From positions 1 to 64,000 of the forward strand of contig NZ_JAIQXV010000018.1 of assembly GCF_020166415.1 (NCBI RefSeq): 64,000 bases of DNA, in the 5' to 3' direction. The notes beneath the pieces were generated by a model. That model did no database searches, had not been told where the DNA came from, and saw only the letters and a program-made list of their open reading frames with translations. The translations under genes and the position numbers were made by a program. This document shows positions 1 to 15,193 of the stretch, piece by piece. This DNA is from Deinococcus multiflagellatus (GTDB lineage Bacteria; Deinococcota; Deinococci; Deinococcales; Deinococcaceae). Position 1 is the stretch's first letter, and every line of letters begins with the position of its first letter.

Positions 1-5
1 TAGAC

Positions 6-1848
<1,843 letters not shown>

Positions 1849-1861
1849 GGAGATCTGAGAC

Positions 1862-2695
<834 letters not shown>

Positions 2696-2707
2696 GGAGG
2701 GTAGACC

Positions 2708-4547
<1,840 letters not shown>

Positions 4548-4561
<14 letters not shown>

Positions 4562-4754
4562 CATGCGTAATCTGGGGGCCGAAGATTTCGCCCGCGAGAT
4601 CGACAGCCGCAAGAAAGAACTGATGGAGCTGCGCTTCCAGGCCGCCATGGGCACCCTGGCCCAGCCGCACCGCGTGCAGCAGCTTCGCCGCGAAGTGGCC
4701 CAGCTCAACACCATCCGCGCTGAGCTGAGTAAGAAGCAGGGAGAGCAGGCATGA
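4548..4754 (+). CDS. rpmC: 50S ribosomal protein L29
   Basis: Product of 68 residues with the L29 two-helix pattern: [17 protein letters not shown], then [10 protein letters not shown] and [16 protein letters not shown]29 lies near the tunnel exit beside L23. The start lies inside the end of rplP and the stop overlaps rpsQ (ATGA), so translation is coupled. Confidence 0.95.
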
Positions 4755-5034
4755 AGAAGACCTTTACGGGCGTCGTCGTGAGCGACAAGGCCGACAAGAC
4801 GGTCAGCGTCAAGGTCGAGCGCAAGTTTGCTCACCCTCTGTACGGCAAGGTCGTGACCCGCAGCCACAAGTACGCGGCCCACGACGAGAACAACGAATAC
4901 AAGGTGGGTGACCGCGTGGAGATCATCGCCGTGCGCCCCATCAGCAAGACCAAGACCTGGAAGGTCACCAAGCTGATCGAGCGCCCCCGTGGCATCGAGA
5001 CCACCGCTGTGGAGACAGAGGGAGGCGGTAACGC

Positions 5035-5038
<4 letters not shown>
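4751..5038 (+). CDS. rpsQ: 30S ribosomal protein S17
   Basis: Product of 95 residues with the OB-fold S17 core ([22 protein letters not shown], then [20 protein letters not shown]). S17 binds 16S rRNA early in 30S assembly. The C-terminal tail ([13 protein letters not shown]) is longer than in E. coli, as in other Deinococcus-Thermus proteins. The end overlaps rplN by four bases. Confidence 0.96.
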
Positions 5039-5786
<748 letters not shown>

Positions 5787-5796
5787 GACCCTTTCA

Positions 5797-5840
5797 GGGG
5801 CACCCGCCTAAGGGGTGCCCCGCGCGGCCCACACCGCGCG
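5797..5840 (+). promoter_or_regulatory. Double hairpin between rplX and rplE
   Basis: Two adjacent perfect stems fill the spacer. The first pairs 5797-5805 with 5813-5821 (GGGGCACCC / GGGTGCCCC, six-base loop). The second pairs 5821-5827 with 5834-5840 (CGCGCGG / CCGCGCG, six-base loop). They share base 5821 and so may compete. No T-run follows, so this is not a simple terminator. It could be a processing site, an attenuator, or a protein-binding site controlling rplE. Confidence 0.55.
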
Positions 5841-5852
5841 AAGCGAGGCAAC

Positions 5853-6392
5853 ATGCAGACCCTCAAGGCCAAATACAACGAACAGGTGCGCCCCAGCCTG
5901 GTGCAGCAGTTCGGTTACACCTCCGTGATGGCCGCCCCCCGCATTGAGAAGATCGTGATCAATGAGGGCCTGGGCTCCAGCAAGGAAGACAGCAAGGCCA
6001 TTGACAAGGCCGCCAAGGAACTGGGCCTGATCACCCTGCAAAAGCCCATCGTCACCAAGGCGAAAAAGAGCATCTCCAACTTCAAGTTGCGCCAGGGCAT
6101 GCCCGTGGGCCTGAAGGTCACGCTGCGCGGCGAGCGCATGTACGTGTTCCTGGAGAAGCTGATCAACATTGGCCTGCCCCGCATCCGTGACTTCAAGGGC
6201 GTAAACCCCAACGCCTTTGACGGCCGTGGCAACTACAACCTGGGCATCAAGGAGCAGCTGATCTTCCCCGAGATCACCTACGACATGGTGGACAAGGTGC
6301 GCGGCATGGACATCACGATTGTCACCACCGCCAAGACCGACGAGGAAGCCCGCGCGCTGCTGCAGGCGATGGGCCTCCCGTTCCGGAAATAA
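5853..6392 (+). CDS. rplE: 50S ribosomal protein L5
   Basis: Product of 179 residues with L5 hallmarks ([14 protein letters not shown], then [18 protein letters not shown] and [22 protein letters not shown]). L5 carries 5S rRNA into the 50S subunit. The start is supported by GAGG 5' of it. Ten bases separate its stop from rpsZ. Confidence 0.97.
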   Translation: MQTLKAKYNEQVRPSLVQQFGYTSVMAAPRIEKIVINEGLGSSKEDSKAIDKAAKELGLITLQKPIVTKAKKSISNFKLRQGMPVGLKVTLRGERMYVFLEKLINIGLPRIRDFKGVNPNAFDGRGNYNLGIKEQLIFPEITYDMVDKVRGMDITIVTTAKTDEEARALLQAMGLPFRK

Positions 6393-6401
6393 GGAAGCGT
6401 T

Positions 6402-6587
6402 ATGGCGAATACCTCGAAAGTTGTGAAAGCAGCCCGCGGCCATAAGTTTGCCGTGCAGAACTACAACCGCTGCTCCCGCTGTGGCCGCGCCCGTGGCTAC
6501 TACCGCTTCTTCGGCATGTGCCGCATCTGCATCCGCGAGATGGCGCACAAGGGCGAACTGCCCGGCGTGAAGAAAGCCAGCTGGTAA
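6402..6587 (+). CDS. rpsZ: 30S ribosomal protein S14, zinc type
   Basis: Product of 61 residues, the short zinc-binding S14. Cys24, Cys27, Cys40 and Cys43 form a CxxC-x12-CxxC zinc ribbon (CSRCGR and CRIC), and the [11 protein letters not shown] tail is typical. S14 completes the 30S head. It is the last gene of the first spc segment; a terminator follows nine bases after the stop. Confidence 0.96.
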   Translation: MANTSKVVKAARGHKFAVQNYNRCSRCGRARGYYRFFGMCRICIREMAHKGELPGVKKASW

Positions 6588-6600
6588 GACCCAGCCCAAA

Positions 6601-6632
6601 AAAGCCCCCTCCAGTGCGAGGGGGTTTTTTGA
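6601..6632 (+). terminator. Intrinsic terminator after rpsZ
   Basis: A CCCCCTC / GAGGGGG stem closes over a short loop (AGTGC) and is followed by a run of six T, with a matching A-run on the 5' side. The A-run lets it work in both directions, so it may also end the convergent lipoprotein gene. It cuts the spc operon in two. Confidence 0.9.
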
Positions 6633-6643
6633 TGGCTTGTGGG

Positions 6644-7048
6644 CTACTTCTTCGCTTTCTGGAGAACGTCGGCAAACGTATCGAGGAGATAGGGAACGAA
6701 GTCAGGATCGCCCTCTTCGTAGTAGGCCGTGATGACATTTTTCTGGTCGGTCAGGAACACACTGTTGCCGCAGCGCACCTCGCGCTCGGCGTAGACGGTG
6801 CCGCTGGCGTTCTGGTAGGCCACCGTGCGCCCGCTGTACTGGCAGTTGCGAATCACGTACTTGGGCTGGCCCAGCAGGTTCCGTTCCTGCGAGGTCTTCA
6901 CGCGGGCAGTCACCACGCTGATGTTCTGGCCGACCAGTTGCACCAGCGCTTCGTTCTCCCAGCTGTTGCCAAAGACGTGGCGCAGGGAGCCGGGCACACA
7001 GGCGGTCAGCAGGCCGGTCAGGGCGAGAAAGAGCAGGGGTTTTTTCAT
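6644..7048 (-). CDS. Small lipoprotein inserted in the spc operon
   Basis: Product of 134 residues with a lipoprotein signal: KK, hydrophobic stretch, then LLTAC with Cys17 as the likely lipid-bearing residue. The rest is a mixed alpha/beta domain without a family I recognise; two further cysteines (in RNCQYSG and RCGNSVF) could form a disulphide. The ATG at 7048 follows a CGGAGA motif. It is antisense to the ribosomal genes, between rpsZ and rpsH, and diverges from the rpsH promoter. Its function is unknown; an envelope location is inferred. Confidence 0.85.
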   Translation of the reverse strand: MKKPLLFLALTGLLTACVPGSLRHVFGNSWENEALVQLVGQNISVVTARVKTSQERNLLGQPKYVIRNCQYSGRTVAYQNASGTVYAEREVRCGNSVFLTDQKNVITAYYEEGDPDFVPYLLDTFADVLQKAKK

Positions 7049-7405
7049 GCGGTCTCCGGGGGAAAGGTGGGGGTTTGCCGTGAGGACCCGCGACTGTAGC
7101 GGCCCCCCTCTGCAAAGACCTTCATTGCCTTTTCCTGGGCCGCCTGTTACACTTCTCAATTGCCGTGTCTTGACATTGTTCAGGCCCCGGCGCAGTGCCC
7201 CCCGGAGACGAACAGGCCACTTTGACTTGTGATCGTCCGGCGGAGGAAAAGACCCAACAGAAGACGCGCCCCGCCTTGGGGCCCACATTCGACTTGGGGA
7301 GACGCGCGCCCGTCCGCCAGCTTTGCCTGGGGCCGGGCCACCTGCCGGGAGCAGGCCTGCGTGCAGGAACCAGCCCGGATCAACACCAGCCCACCTGGAG
7401 GCTAC
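7049..7405. other. Divergent control region and long rpsH leader
   Basis: This 357-base gap holds the lipoprotein start region (a possible minus-strand TACAGT box at 7093-7098), the rpsH promoter at 7125-7153, and about 245 bases of transcribed leader before rpsH. Further TTGACA (7171 area) and TTGACT-like hexamers occur downstream of the main promoter but lack a matching -10. I see no small gene in the leader. Confidence 0.6.
7125..7153 (+). promoter_or_regulatory. Promoter of the rpsH-secY segment
   Basis: A TTGCCT -35 box at 7125-7130 and a TACACT -10 box at 7148-7153 are separated by exactly 17 bases, and a TG precedes the -10. This is the best sigma-A type promoter in the window. It gives the second half of the spc operon independent transcription. 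Confidence 0.8.
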
Positions 7406-7807
7406 ATGTTGAGTGATCCCATCGCCGATATGCTCACGCGCATCCGCAACGCGACGCGCACCCACAAGGAGACCGTGGACATCCCGGCCTCCAAGTTCAA
7501 GGAGCAACTCGCCAAGCTGCTCGTGGCCGAAGGCTACGTGGCGTCCGCCGAGCGCGTGCGCCCTGAAGGCCAGAAGTTTGACGTGCTGCGCCTGACCCTG
7601 AAGTACGGCGCCAAGCGCGAGCAGGTCATCAAGCACATCGAGCGCATCAGCCGCCCTGGCCGCCGCGCGTACGTGAGCGCCGAGAACCTGCCCCGCATTC
7701 AGCGTGGCCTGGGCCTGGCCGTGGTGTCCACGAGCAAGGGCCTGCTGCCCGACCGCGAAGCCCGCAAGCAGGGCGTCGGCGGCGAAGTGATCTGCGTTCT
7801 CTGGTAA
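7406..7807 (+). CDS. rpsH: 30S ribosomal protein S8
   Basis: Product of 133 residues from the ATG at 7406, which follows GGAGG by five bases. It begins [17 protein letters not shown] and ends with the S8 motif [18 protein letters not shown] and [14 protein letters not shown]. Upstream in-frame codons exist but lie in the leader and are not S8-like. S8 organises the 16S central domain and, in E. coli, represses the spc operon. Here it is first in its transcript rather than internal. Confidence 0.96.
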   Translation: MLSDPIADMLTRIRNATRTHKETVDIPASKFKEQLAKLLVAEGYVASAERVRPEGQKFDVLRLTLKYGAKREQVIKHIERISRPGRRAYVSAENLPRIQRGLGLAVVSTSKGLLPDREARKQGVGGEVICVLW

Positions 7808-7880
7808 TCCAGAAGCCCCGCATCACCCCGCACACCCACCTGACCTCGCGCAAGCGAATTTAAGGCAAAGGAGGACAGCT

Positions 7881-8438
7881 ATGTCCCGTATCGGAAGAAT
7901 GCCCATCGCCGTGCCCAGCGGCGTGACCCTGAGCGCCCAAGACGGCGTGTTCAAGGTCAAGGGGCCCAAAGGCGAACTGACCGTTCCCTACAACAGCGAA
8001 CTGACCATCAAGCACGAGGGCGACACGCTCATCGTGGAGCGCCCCAGCGACCAGCAGCGCCACCGCGCCCTGCACGGCCTGACCCGCACCCTGGTGGCCA
8101 ACGCCGTCAAGGGGGTCAGCGAGGGCTACACCATCAACCTGGAACTCAAGGGCGTGGGTTTCCGCGCCAAGATGAGCGGCAAGGCCCTGGAGCTGGCCAT
8201 CGGCTTCAGCCACCCCGTCATCATTGAGCCCCCCGCTGGCGTGAGCTTTGCCGTGCCCGAACCCACCAAGATTGACGTGATTGGCATTGACAAGCAGCTC
8301 GTCGGTCAGGTGGCCGCGAACGTGCGCAAGGTGCGCAAGCCTGACGCCTACCACGGCAAGGGCGTGCGCTTCGTTGGCGAGAAGATCAGCCTCAAGGCCG
8401 GTAAGGCTGGTGCCACCGGCGGCAAAGGGAAGAAATAA
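7881..8438 (+). CDS. rplF: 50S ribosomal protein L6
   Basis: Product of 185 residues beginning [16 protein letters not shown], with two L6 repeats and the C-terminal [15 protein letters not shown] signature. L6 binds near the sarcin-ricin loop where the translational GTPases act. AAAGGAGG precedes the start. The last base is shared with the rplR start. Confidence 0.97.
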   Translation: MSRIGRMPIAVPSGVTLSAQDGVFKVKGPKGELTVPYNSELTIKHEGDTLIVERPSDQQRHRALHGLTRTLVANAVKGVSEGYTINLELKGVGFRAKMSGKALELAIGFSHPVIIEPPAGVSFAVPEPTKIDVIGIDKQLVGQVAANVRKVRKPDAYHGKGVRFVGEKISLKAGKAGATGGKGKK

Positions 8439-8776
8439 TGGCGACCCAGACGACCGTGCGCCGCAAGCTGCGCGCCCGCCGCAAGGTGCGGCAGGCCGCT
8501 GGCGAGCGTCTGCGCCTCAGCGTGTACCGCTCCAGCAAGCACATCTACGCCCAGATCATCGACGACAGCAAGGGCATTACGGTGGCCGCCGCCACCAGCG
8601 CCGCTGTCAAGACGGGCAGCAAGACCGACACCGCCGCCGCCGTGGGCAAGGCCCTGGCCGAGGCAGCGAGCGCCAAGGGCGTGACCAAAGTGGTGTTTGA
8701 CCGTGGCGCCTACAAGTACCACGGACGCGTGAAGGCGCTGGCAGACGCGGCGCGGGAGGGTGGCCTTGACTTTTAA
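8438..8776 (+). CDS. rplR: 50S ribosomal protein L18
   Basis: Product of 112 residues with the L18 basic N-terminus ([15 protein letters not shown]) and [18 protein letters not shown] plus the C-terminal [29 protein letters not shown]18 brings 5S rRNA into the 50S with L5. Its 3' end overlaps rpsE. Confidence 0.97.
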   Translation: MATQTTVRRKLRARRKVRQAAGERLRLSVYRSSKHIYAQIIDDSKGITVAAATSAAVKTGSKTDTAAAVGKALAEAASAKGVTKVVFDRGAYKYHGRVKALADAAREGGLDF

Positions 8777-9290
8777 TCGTCGTAACGACCGCAACGTGGA
8801 GCGCGAGAGCAGCGAATTCGAAGAGAAGATGCTCTTTGTCAACCGCACCTCCAAGACCTACCAGGGTGGCCGCCGCTTCCGCTTCGCCGCGCTGGTGATC
8901 CTGGGCGACCGCAACGGCCGCGTGGGCATGGGGATTGGCAAGGCCAAGGAAGTGCCCGTGGCCATTGAAAAGGCCAAGAGCATTGCCCGCAAGAACATGA
9001 TCACCGTGCCGGTGGAAAACGGCACCATTCCCCACGACATCGTGGGGGAGAACAGCACCAGCCGCGTGCTGCTCAAGCCCGCTGGCCCCGGTACCGGCGT
9101 GATCGCGGGCACCGTGCCCCGCTCCATTGCCGAACTGGCCGGGATCACCAACATGCTGTCCAAGGAACTGGGCAGCCGCAACAAGGTGAACGTGGCGTAC
9201 GCCGTGTTCGATGGCCTGAAGAACCTCCGCACCGCCAAGCAGGTCCGCGCCCTGCGCGGCGAGGTGCAGCCCACCGGAGGCGCCCAGTGA
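8766..9290 (+). CDS. rpsE: 30S ribosomal protein S5
   Basis: S5 with the double-stranded RNA-binding N-terminal part ([21 protein letters not shown]) and the [17 protein letters not shown] region; it contributes to decoding fidelity. A GTG at 8760 is in frame, but it abuts the GGAGGG at 8755-8760. The TTG at 8766 leaves a five-base spacer and gives the usual S5 opening (TFNRRNDRN), so I prefer TTG and 174 residues. Either start lies inside the end of rplR. Confidence 0.93.
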   Translation: MTFNRRNDRNVERESSEFEEKMLFVNRTSKTYQGGRRFRFAALVILGDRNGRVGMGIGKAKEVPVAIEKAKSIARKNMITVPVENGTIPHDIVGENSTSRVLLKPAGPGTGVIAGTVPRSIAELAGITNMLSKELGSRNKVNVAYAVFDGLKNLRTAKQVRALRGEVQPTGGAQ

Positions 9291-9454
9291 AAATTACCCT
9301 GAAGCGCAGTGTCATCGGTCGCCCGGAAAACCAGGTGCAGACCGTCAAGGCGCTGGGCCTGAGAAAGATCGGCGACAGCCGTGAACTGAATGACAGCCCG
9401 GCCATCCGCGGCATGGTGAACACCGTCAAGCACCTCCTGGAGGTCCAGGAATGA
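9287..9454 (+). CDS. rpmD: 50S ribosomal protein L30
   Basis: A 55-codon gene starting with GTG inside the rpsE stop (GTGA overlap) and ending inside the rplO start (ATGA overlap). The product opens [19 protein letters not shown], followed by [14 protein letters not shown] and a final VKHLLEV, the L30 ferredoxin-like fold. It lies between rpsE and rplO as expected for the spc operon. It is easy to miss because it is short and starts with GTG. Confidence 0.95.
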   Translation: MKITLKRSVIGRPENQVQTVKALGLRKIGDSRELNDSPAIRGMVNTVKHLLEVQE

Positions 9455-9909
9455 AACTCCACGAACTGACGCCCCACACGGGCAGCCGCAAGAACCGCAA
9501 GCGCGTGGGCCGTGGCCCCGGCGGCACCGACAAGACCGCCGGCCGTGGTCACAAGGGCCAGAAGTCGCGCAGCGGCGCTGGCAAGGGCAGCTTCTTTGAG
9601 GGTGGCCGCAGCCGCCTGATTGCCCGCCTGCCCAAGCGTGGTTTCAACAACGTGGGCACCACCTTCGAAGTGGTGAACCTCGCGCAGCTGGCGAACATTG
9701 AAGACGCCACCATTGACCGCAACGTGCTGGAACTCGCGGGCCTGGTGCGCCGCAAGAACCGCCCCGTGAAGCTGCTGGGCAGCGGCGAAGTGACCCGCGC
9801 CCTGACCATTCACGTGGACGCCGCCAGCGAAGGCGCCGTGAAGGCCGTGGAAGCGGCCGGCGGCAAAGTGATCCTGCCCGAAGCAACCGAAGCCGAGAAG
9901 GCGGAATAA
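9451..9909 (+). CDS. rplO: 50S ribosomal protein L15
   Basis: Product of 152 residues with the L15 opening ([21 protein letters not shown]), the [12 protein letters not shown] glycine-rich segment and [18 protein letters not shown]15 is a late-assembly 50S protein. It overlaps rpmD by four bases and secY starts immediately after its stop. Confidence 0.96.
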   Translation: MKLHELTPHTGSRKNRKRVGRGPGGTDKTAGRGHKGQKSRSGAGKGSFFEGGRSRLIARLPKRGFNNVGTTFEVVNLAQLANIEDATIDRNVLELAGLVRRKNRPVKLLGSGEVTRALTIHVDAASEGAVKAVEAAGGKVILPEATEAEKAE

Positions 9910-11244
<1,335 letters not shown>

Positions 11245-11259
11245 GTTTGGTCCGGCTTG

Positions 11260-11287
11260 GCCGCCCTCCGCTTCGGGGGGCGGCTTT
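11260..11287 (+). terminator. Terminator between secY and adk
   Basis: An eleven-pair stem (11260-11270 with 11274-11284, one G-T pair) closes over a three-base CTT loop, followed by TTT. It is GC-rich with a short T tract. It separates adk from the ribosomal operon, at least in part. Confidence 0.65.
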
Positions 11288-11372
11288 CGCTTGGGCCTCC
11301 TGCTGGGCTTCGTTCCCCCGGCAGGAACAGGGGCGGGCCATGCAGGCCTGCCCGAAACGCGCACTGAGCCAC

Positions 11373-11378
11373 TATGCT
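11373..11378 (+). promoter_or_regulatory. Putative adk -10 box
   Basis: TATGCT lies 20 bases before the adk start codon, with a GGAGG between. I see no convincing -35. Position and spacing fit a short-leader adk promoter just after the secY terminator. Confidence 0.45.
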
Positions 11379-11398
11379 GAAGTGTGAACGGAGGAAAC

Positions 11399-11992
11399 GT
11401 GACTCAAGCCAAACACAACGTCGTGATCTTCCTGGGGCCGCCCGGCGCGGGCAAGGGCACCCAGGCGGAGCGGCTGGCGCAGGACAAGGGGCTCGTCAAG
11501 ATCAGCACCGGCGACATTCTGCGCGACCACGTCTCGCGCGGCACCGAGCTGGGCCAGCAGGTGCGGCCCATTCTGGACGCGGGCCAGCTGGTGCCCGACG
11601 AGATTCTGATTGCCCTGATCCGCGACAAGCTGGCCGACATGGAGCCGGTGCGCGTGATCTTTGACGGCTTTCCCCGCACCACCGCCCAGGCGCAGGCCCT
11701 GGACATGCTGCTGGAAGAACTGGGCGCCCCGGTGAGCGCGGTGCCGCTGCTGGAAGTGCCCGACGAGGTGCTGATTGGCCGCATCGTGGAGCGGGGCCGC
11801 CAGGCCGCGGCCCGGGGCGAGGCAGTGCGCAGCGACGACACCGAGGAAGTGGCCCGCCGCCGCCAGGACATCTACCGCGAGCAGACCCAGCCGCTGATTG
11901 ACTACTACTCGGCGCGCGGCCACCTCTACCGGGTGGACGGCGTGGGTCCCATGGATGAGGTGTATAGCCGCATCCTGTCTGGCCTGCACTGA
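11399..11992 (+). CDS. adk: Adenylate kinase
   Basis: Product of 197 residues that interconverts ATP, AMP and ADP in the cytosol. The P-loop is GPPGAGKGT (13-21), followed by the AMP-binding STGDILR and DGFPRT motifs. The LID is the short form (GRQAAARGEAVRSDD) without the four-cysteine zinc site. GTG at 11399 is chosen because GGAGG lies five bases upstream; an in-frame GTG at 11384 precedes that site. Confidence 0.95.
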   Translation: MTQAKHNVVIFLGPPGAGKGTQAERLAQDKGLVKISTGDILRDHVSRGTELGQQVRPILDAGQLVPDEILIALIRDKLADMEPVRVIFDGFPRTTAQAQALDMLLEELGAPVSAVPLLEVPDEVLIGRIVERGRQAAARGEAVRSDDTEEVARRRQDIYREQTQPLIDYYSARGHLYRVDGVGPMDEVYSRILSGLH

Positions 11993-12006
11993 GCTCTGCC
12001 CCAAAG

Positions 12007-12041
12007 GCCGCCGCTTTCCTAACATGGAGAGCGGCGGCTTT
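12007..12041 (+). terminator. Hairpin after adk
   Basis: A perfect nine-pair stem, GCCGCCGCT (12007-12015) with AGCGGCGGC (12030-12038), followed by TTT. The loop is 14 bases and the T tract is weak, so termination efficiency is uncertain. Confidence 0.5.
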
Positions 12042-12130
12042 GCCAGCTATGCCCCCACCGCCCCCCAAGGGCGGAACTGACCCATTCACCATTCGGCACT
12101 TCGCCCGGGCTATCTTCTTTAACGAACGTT

Positions 12131-13513
12131 ATGCTTTCTCATCTGCTGGCCCACCTGTTCCGCTTTCGCCCCTGGCCGCGTGCGGCGCTGTGTGTGGGCG
12201 CGGCGGCGGCGCTGACCATGGCGGCCCCTGCCCAGGCCAAGCCAATGGTGCTGGTGTTTCATCAAGTGGGCGCGGCCACCGGGGCCTCGCTGGGCATCTC
12301 GCCGGACGCCCTGCGGCGGCGGGTGGAGACCCTGCGGCGGTTGGGCTACCGCTTTGTGACCTCCAGCGAGGCCGCCCGCGCCCCGGCCGGGGAACGGGTC
12401 GCGGTCATTCAGTTCGACGACGGCTTTGAAAGCGTCTACCAGCTGGCCTTTCCAGTGCTGCGCGAACTGGGGGTGCCCGGCACCGCCTACGTGATCTGGT
12501 CGCGCCTGGACCAGCCGGGCAGCTTGACCCGCGCGCAGGTGGCCGAACTGCGCGCGGCAGGCTGGGAGGTGGGCACGCACTCGCATTCACACGCGGCGCT
12601 GGCGGACCTGAGCCCAGGGGGGCTGCGGCGGGAACTGGGCCCCAGCGCCCAGGATCAGGCCGACGACGTGCAGTGCGTGGCCTATCCCCTGAACCGCCAC
12701 GACGCCCGGGTGCGCCGCGAAGCCGCGCGCCAGGGTCTAAACTGCGGGGTGGCCGGGGGCCCGCCGCCCCTGACCCGCACTGACCCGATGGCGCTGCCTG
12801 CCCCGGCCATCACCCCCTGGGACGACACGCTGCTGCCCATACGCACCCGCTGGGGCCTGGACGCCCGCATGCCGCTGCTGGCGGCTGGCATGCTGTTGCC
12901 CGCGCTGGACGGTCTGGGCCAGCCGCATCCCCTGGCCGCGCCGCCGCGCACCTGGAACGCTGCCCATTATGAGCTGCTGGGCAATGGCCTGATCAGCGCG
13001 GCGTGGCGCGGCGAGCGCGACACCCGGCTGGCGTGGCGTGAGGGACGCTGGAGCGTAAATCTGGCGGCCCGCCGGGGGGTAGGCCCCGGGCAGGGGGTCT
13101 ACACCGGCGTGGGCGCGGCGCTGAACCTTGCGCCGGTCACGCTGGCGGCGGGCCTGGACTCGGGGGGGCCACTGGTGGGCGGCGCGCTGGCCCTGGGCGG
13201 CTACGGCGAGGTCTGGGCGCGGGCCAGCCGGGTGGACGGCGGCTGGTACTGGGCCTGGGGCGGCACCCTTATTCCCGCTGACTACGTGCAGCTGACAGCG
13301 GCGCAGGACCGCGCCGGCACCCAGCTGGGCCTGCGTGCGGCGCTGCCCTGGCAGAGCGGCGAGGGCCGCCCCCTGCGCCTGGGGGCAGGTTACCGCTGGG
13401 GCGAAGGCGCGGGGCCTTACGGCGAAATCGAGTACCGCGTGGGCAGCTACAGCGTGGCCGCCGAGGTGAGCAGTGGGCGCCGCTTCGGCGTGCGCCTGAC
13501 AGCGGTGTGGTAG
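12131..13513 (+). CDS. Secreted polysaccharide deacetylase with C-terminal barrel-like domain
   Basis: Product of 460 residues. A signal peptide ends near AAPAQA (36). Residues 38-210 form a NodB-type deacetylase: Asp96-Asp97 in FDDG and His150/His154 in THSHSH are the metal and catalytic residues, so N-deacetylation of a surface polysaccharide is likely. From about residue 270 the sequence changes to alternating aromatic and small residues (repeated YGEVWARA, GGWYWAWGG, YGEIEYRV strands) ending in Trp. That resembles an outer-membrane beta-barrel. I know no standard family with this pairing. A TATCTT box lies 14 bases before the ATG. Confidence 0.8.
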   Translation: MLSHLLAHLFRFRPWPRAALCVGAAAALTMAAPAQAKPMVLVFHQVGAATGASLGISPDALRRRVETLRRLGYRFVTSSEAARAPAGERVAVIQFDDGFESVYQLAFPVLRELGVPGTAYVIWSRLDQPGSLTRAQVAELRAAGWEVGTHSHSHAALADLSPGGLRRELGPSAQDQADDVQCVAYPLNRHDARVRREAARQGLNCGVAGGPPPLTRTDPMALPAPAITPWDDTLLPIRTRWGLDARMPLLAAGMLLPALDGLGQPHPLAAPPRTWNAAHYELLGNGLISAAWRGERDTRLAWREGRWSVNLAARRGVGPGQGVYTGVGAALNLAPVTLAAGLDSGGPLVGGALALGGYGEVWARASRVDGGWYWAWGGTLIPADYVQLTAAQDRAGTQLGLRAALPWQSGEGRPLRLGAGYRWGEGAGPYGEIEYRVGSYSVAAEVSSGRRFGVRLTAVW

Positions 13514-13745
13514 GGAAAGGGGAGAAGCCGGGGCACAGGCTGGACCGTCCACTGGGCGTTCCGGCAACGGGTGGCTGAGAGCGACGTCAAGCGGACCCTG
13601 CGCCCAGTGCAGTACGCCTCACCGACTGCACAGCGTCCCGGACGGGCCAGGTGATCTTTCCAGAACCTGAGCCTGGCCTGTGTCCAGAGTCAGAGGACAC
13701 CTACGGGCCCCCCTGACATCCGGTCCTCTGGGGTCGCCGCCCACC

Positions 13746-13775
13746 TTGCCGTTTCCTTCATGCCCATGATACCTT
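13746..13775 (+). promoter_or_regulatory. Candidate promoter of the infA-rplQ operon
   Basis: TTGCCG at 13746-13751 and TACCTT at 13770-13775 are 18 bases apart, 32 bases before the infA start. A second weaker pair (TTTACG and TATCAG) lies just downstream. The preceding 230 bases back to the deacetylase gene hold no recognisable gene. Confidence 0.55.
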
Positions 13776-13807
13776 TACGTTTGGCTTGTATCAGGCCTGG
13801 AGGTTGC

Positions 13808-14067
<260 letters not shown>

Positions 14068-14175
14068 GGCCGCAACCCAACAGATTCCCTGCCCGCAGAC
14101 GGCAGGCCGGGGGTCGAGCGCTGCCAGTCGCTGTTCATGATGGAACGGCAGACGCGGCGGCGCGAGGAGGACGCA

Positions 14176-14289
14176 ATGAAAGTTCGCAGCAGTGTCAAAA
14201 AGATGTGCGACAACTGCAAAGTGATCCGCCGCCACGGGCGCGTGCTGGTCATTTGCTCCAACGTCAAGCACAAGCAGAGGCAGGGTTAA
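14176..14289 (+). CDS. rpmJ: 50S ribosomal protein L36
   Basis: A 37-codon gene preceded by GAGGAGG. The product carries the L36 zinc site: Cys11, Cys14, Cys27 and His32 (CDNC, then CSNVKH). The order infA-rpmJ-rpsM is the conserved alpha-operon order, and rpsM starts three bases after the stop. Confidence 0.96.
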   Translation: MKVRSSVKKMCDNCKVIRRHGRVLVICSNVKHKQRQG

Positions 14290-14291
14290 GC

Positions 14292-14672
14292 ATGGCGCGT
14301 ATTGCTGGCGTTGACCTGCCCCGCGAAAAGCGCGTTGAAATCGCGCTGACCTACATTTATGGCATCGGCCTGACCCGTGCCAAGGAAGTTCTGGCCCGCA
14401 CCGGCATCAATGCCGATACCCGCGTGAAGAACCTCAGCGAAGCCGAGCAGAGCACCCTGCGCGAGGCCATCGAGAAGACCTACAAGGTCGAAGGTGACCT
14501 GCGCAGCGAAGTGGGCCAGAACATCAAGCGCCTGATGGACATCGGCGCCTACCGTGGCCTGCGCCACCGCCGCGGCCTGCCCGTGCGCGGCCAGCGCACC
14601 AAGACGAACGCCCGCACCCGCAAGGGCCCGCGCAAGACCGTCGCCGGTAAGAAAAAGGCCACGAGGAAGTAA
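14292..14672 (+). CDS. rpsM: 30S ribosomal protein S13
   Basis: Product of 126 residues opening [25 protein letters not shown], with the helix-two-turn-helix and a basic [19 protein letters not shown] tail reaching the P-site tRNA. An upstream in-frame ATG at 14205 lies inside rpmJ and is discarded. Confidence 0.97.
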   Translation: MARIAGVDLPREKRVEIALTYIYGIGLTRAKEVLARTGINADTRVKNLSEAEQSTLREAIEKTYKVEGDLRSEVGQNIKRLMDIGAYRGLRHRRGLPVRGQRTKTNARTRKGPRKTVAGKKKATRK

Positions 14673-14675
14673 GCC

Positions 14676-15071
14676 ATGGCGAAGAGCACCAAAGGCAAGA
14701 CCCCGCGCCGCGCCCGGCGCAACATCAGCGCTGGCCGCGCGTACGTGCACGCCAGCTACAACAACACCATCGTGACCATCACCGACCTCGAAGGCAACTC
14801 TGTGGCCTGGTCGAGCGGCGGCACGATTGGCTACAAGGGCAGCAAGAAGGGCACCCCCTACGCCGCCCAGCTGGCCGCCGCCGACGCCGTGAAAAAGGCC
14901 GTGCAGACCTTCGGCATGAACGTGGTGGACGTGATTGTGCGCGGCTCGGGCTCCGGCCGCGAGCAGGCCATCCGCGCCATTCAGGCGTCGGGCATTGAAG
15001 TGAAGTCCATCATGGACGACACCCCCGTGCCCCACAACGGCTGCCGCCCCAAGAAGAAGTTCCGCGCCTAA
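14676..15071 (+). CDS. rpsK: 30S ribosomal protein S11
   Basis: Product of 131 residues with [16 protein letters not shown] and the C-terminal [18 protein letters not shown], diagnostic for S11 of the 30S platform. It follows rpsM by three bases. A 138-base spacer with strong folding potential separates it from rpsD. Confidence 0.97.
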   Translation: MAKSTKGKTPRRARRNISAGRAYVHASYNNTIVTITDLEGNSVAWSSGGTIGYKGSKKGTPYAAQLAAADAVKKAVQTFGMNVVDVIVRGSGSGREQAIRAIQASGIEVKSIMDDTPVPHNGCRPKKKFRA

Positions 15072-15167
15072 ACGCGCAGCGCGCGCCCACCTGTCCCGCT
15101 TCCCCTGCCCTGCGCGGCATAAGCCTCACCACAGGCGACGGAAGCGGGCACCAGAGGGCCGCAGACC

Positions 15168-15193
15168 CGGTTGTGCCGGTTACCGGCCAACCG
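15168..15193 (+). promoter_or_regulatory. Hairpin abutting the rpsD ribosome binding site
   Basis: CGGTTG-T-GCCGG (15168-15179) pairs with CCGGC-CAACCG (15183-15193) over a TTA loop: eleven pairs with one bulged T. It ends one base before the AAGGAG at 15195-15200. A larger arm, CCCGCTTCC near 15093 with GGAAGCGGG near 15140, lies just upstream. The layout suits translational control, S4 autoregulation being the obvious analogy, but that is inference. Confidence 0.5.

Noticed and set aside
7049..7636. Extended start of the minus-strand lipoprotein (to 7636)
   Set aside because: The extension runs antisense into rpsH and across its promoter; the ATG at 7048 gives a normal lipoprotein signal with GGAG before it.
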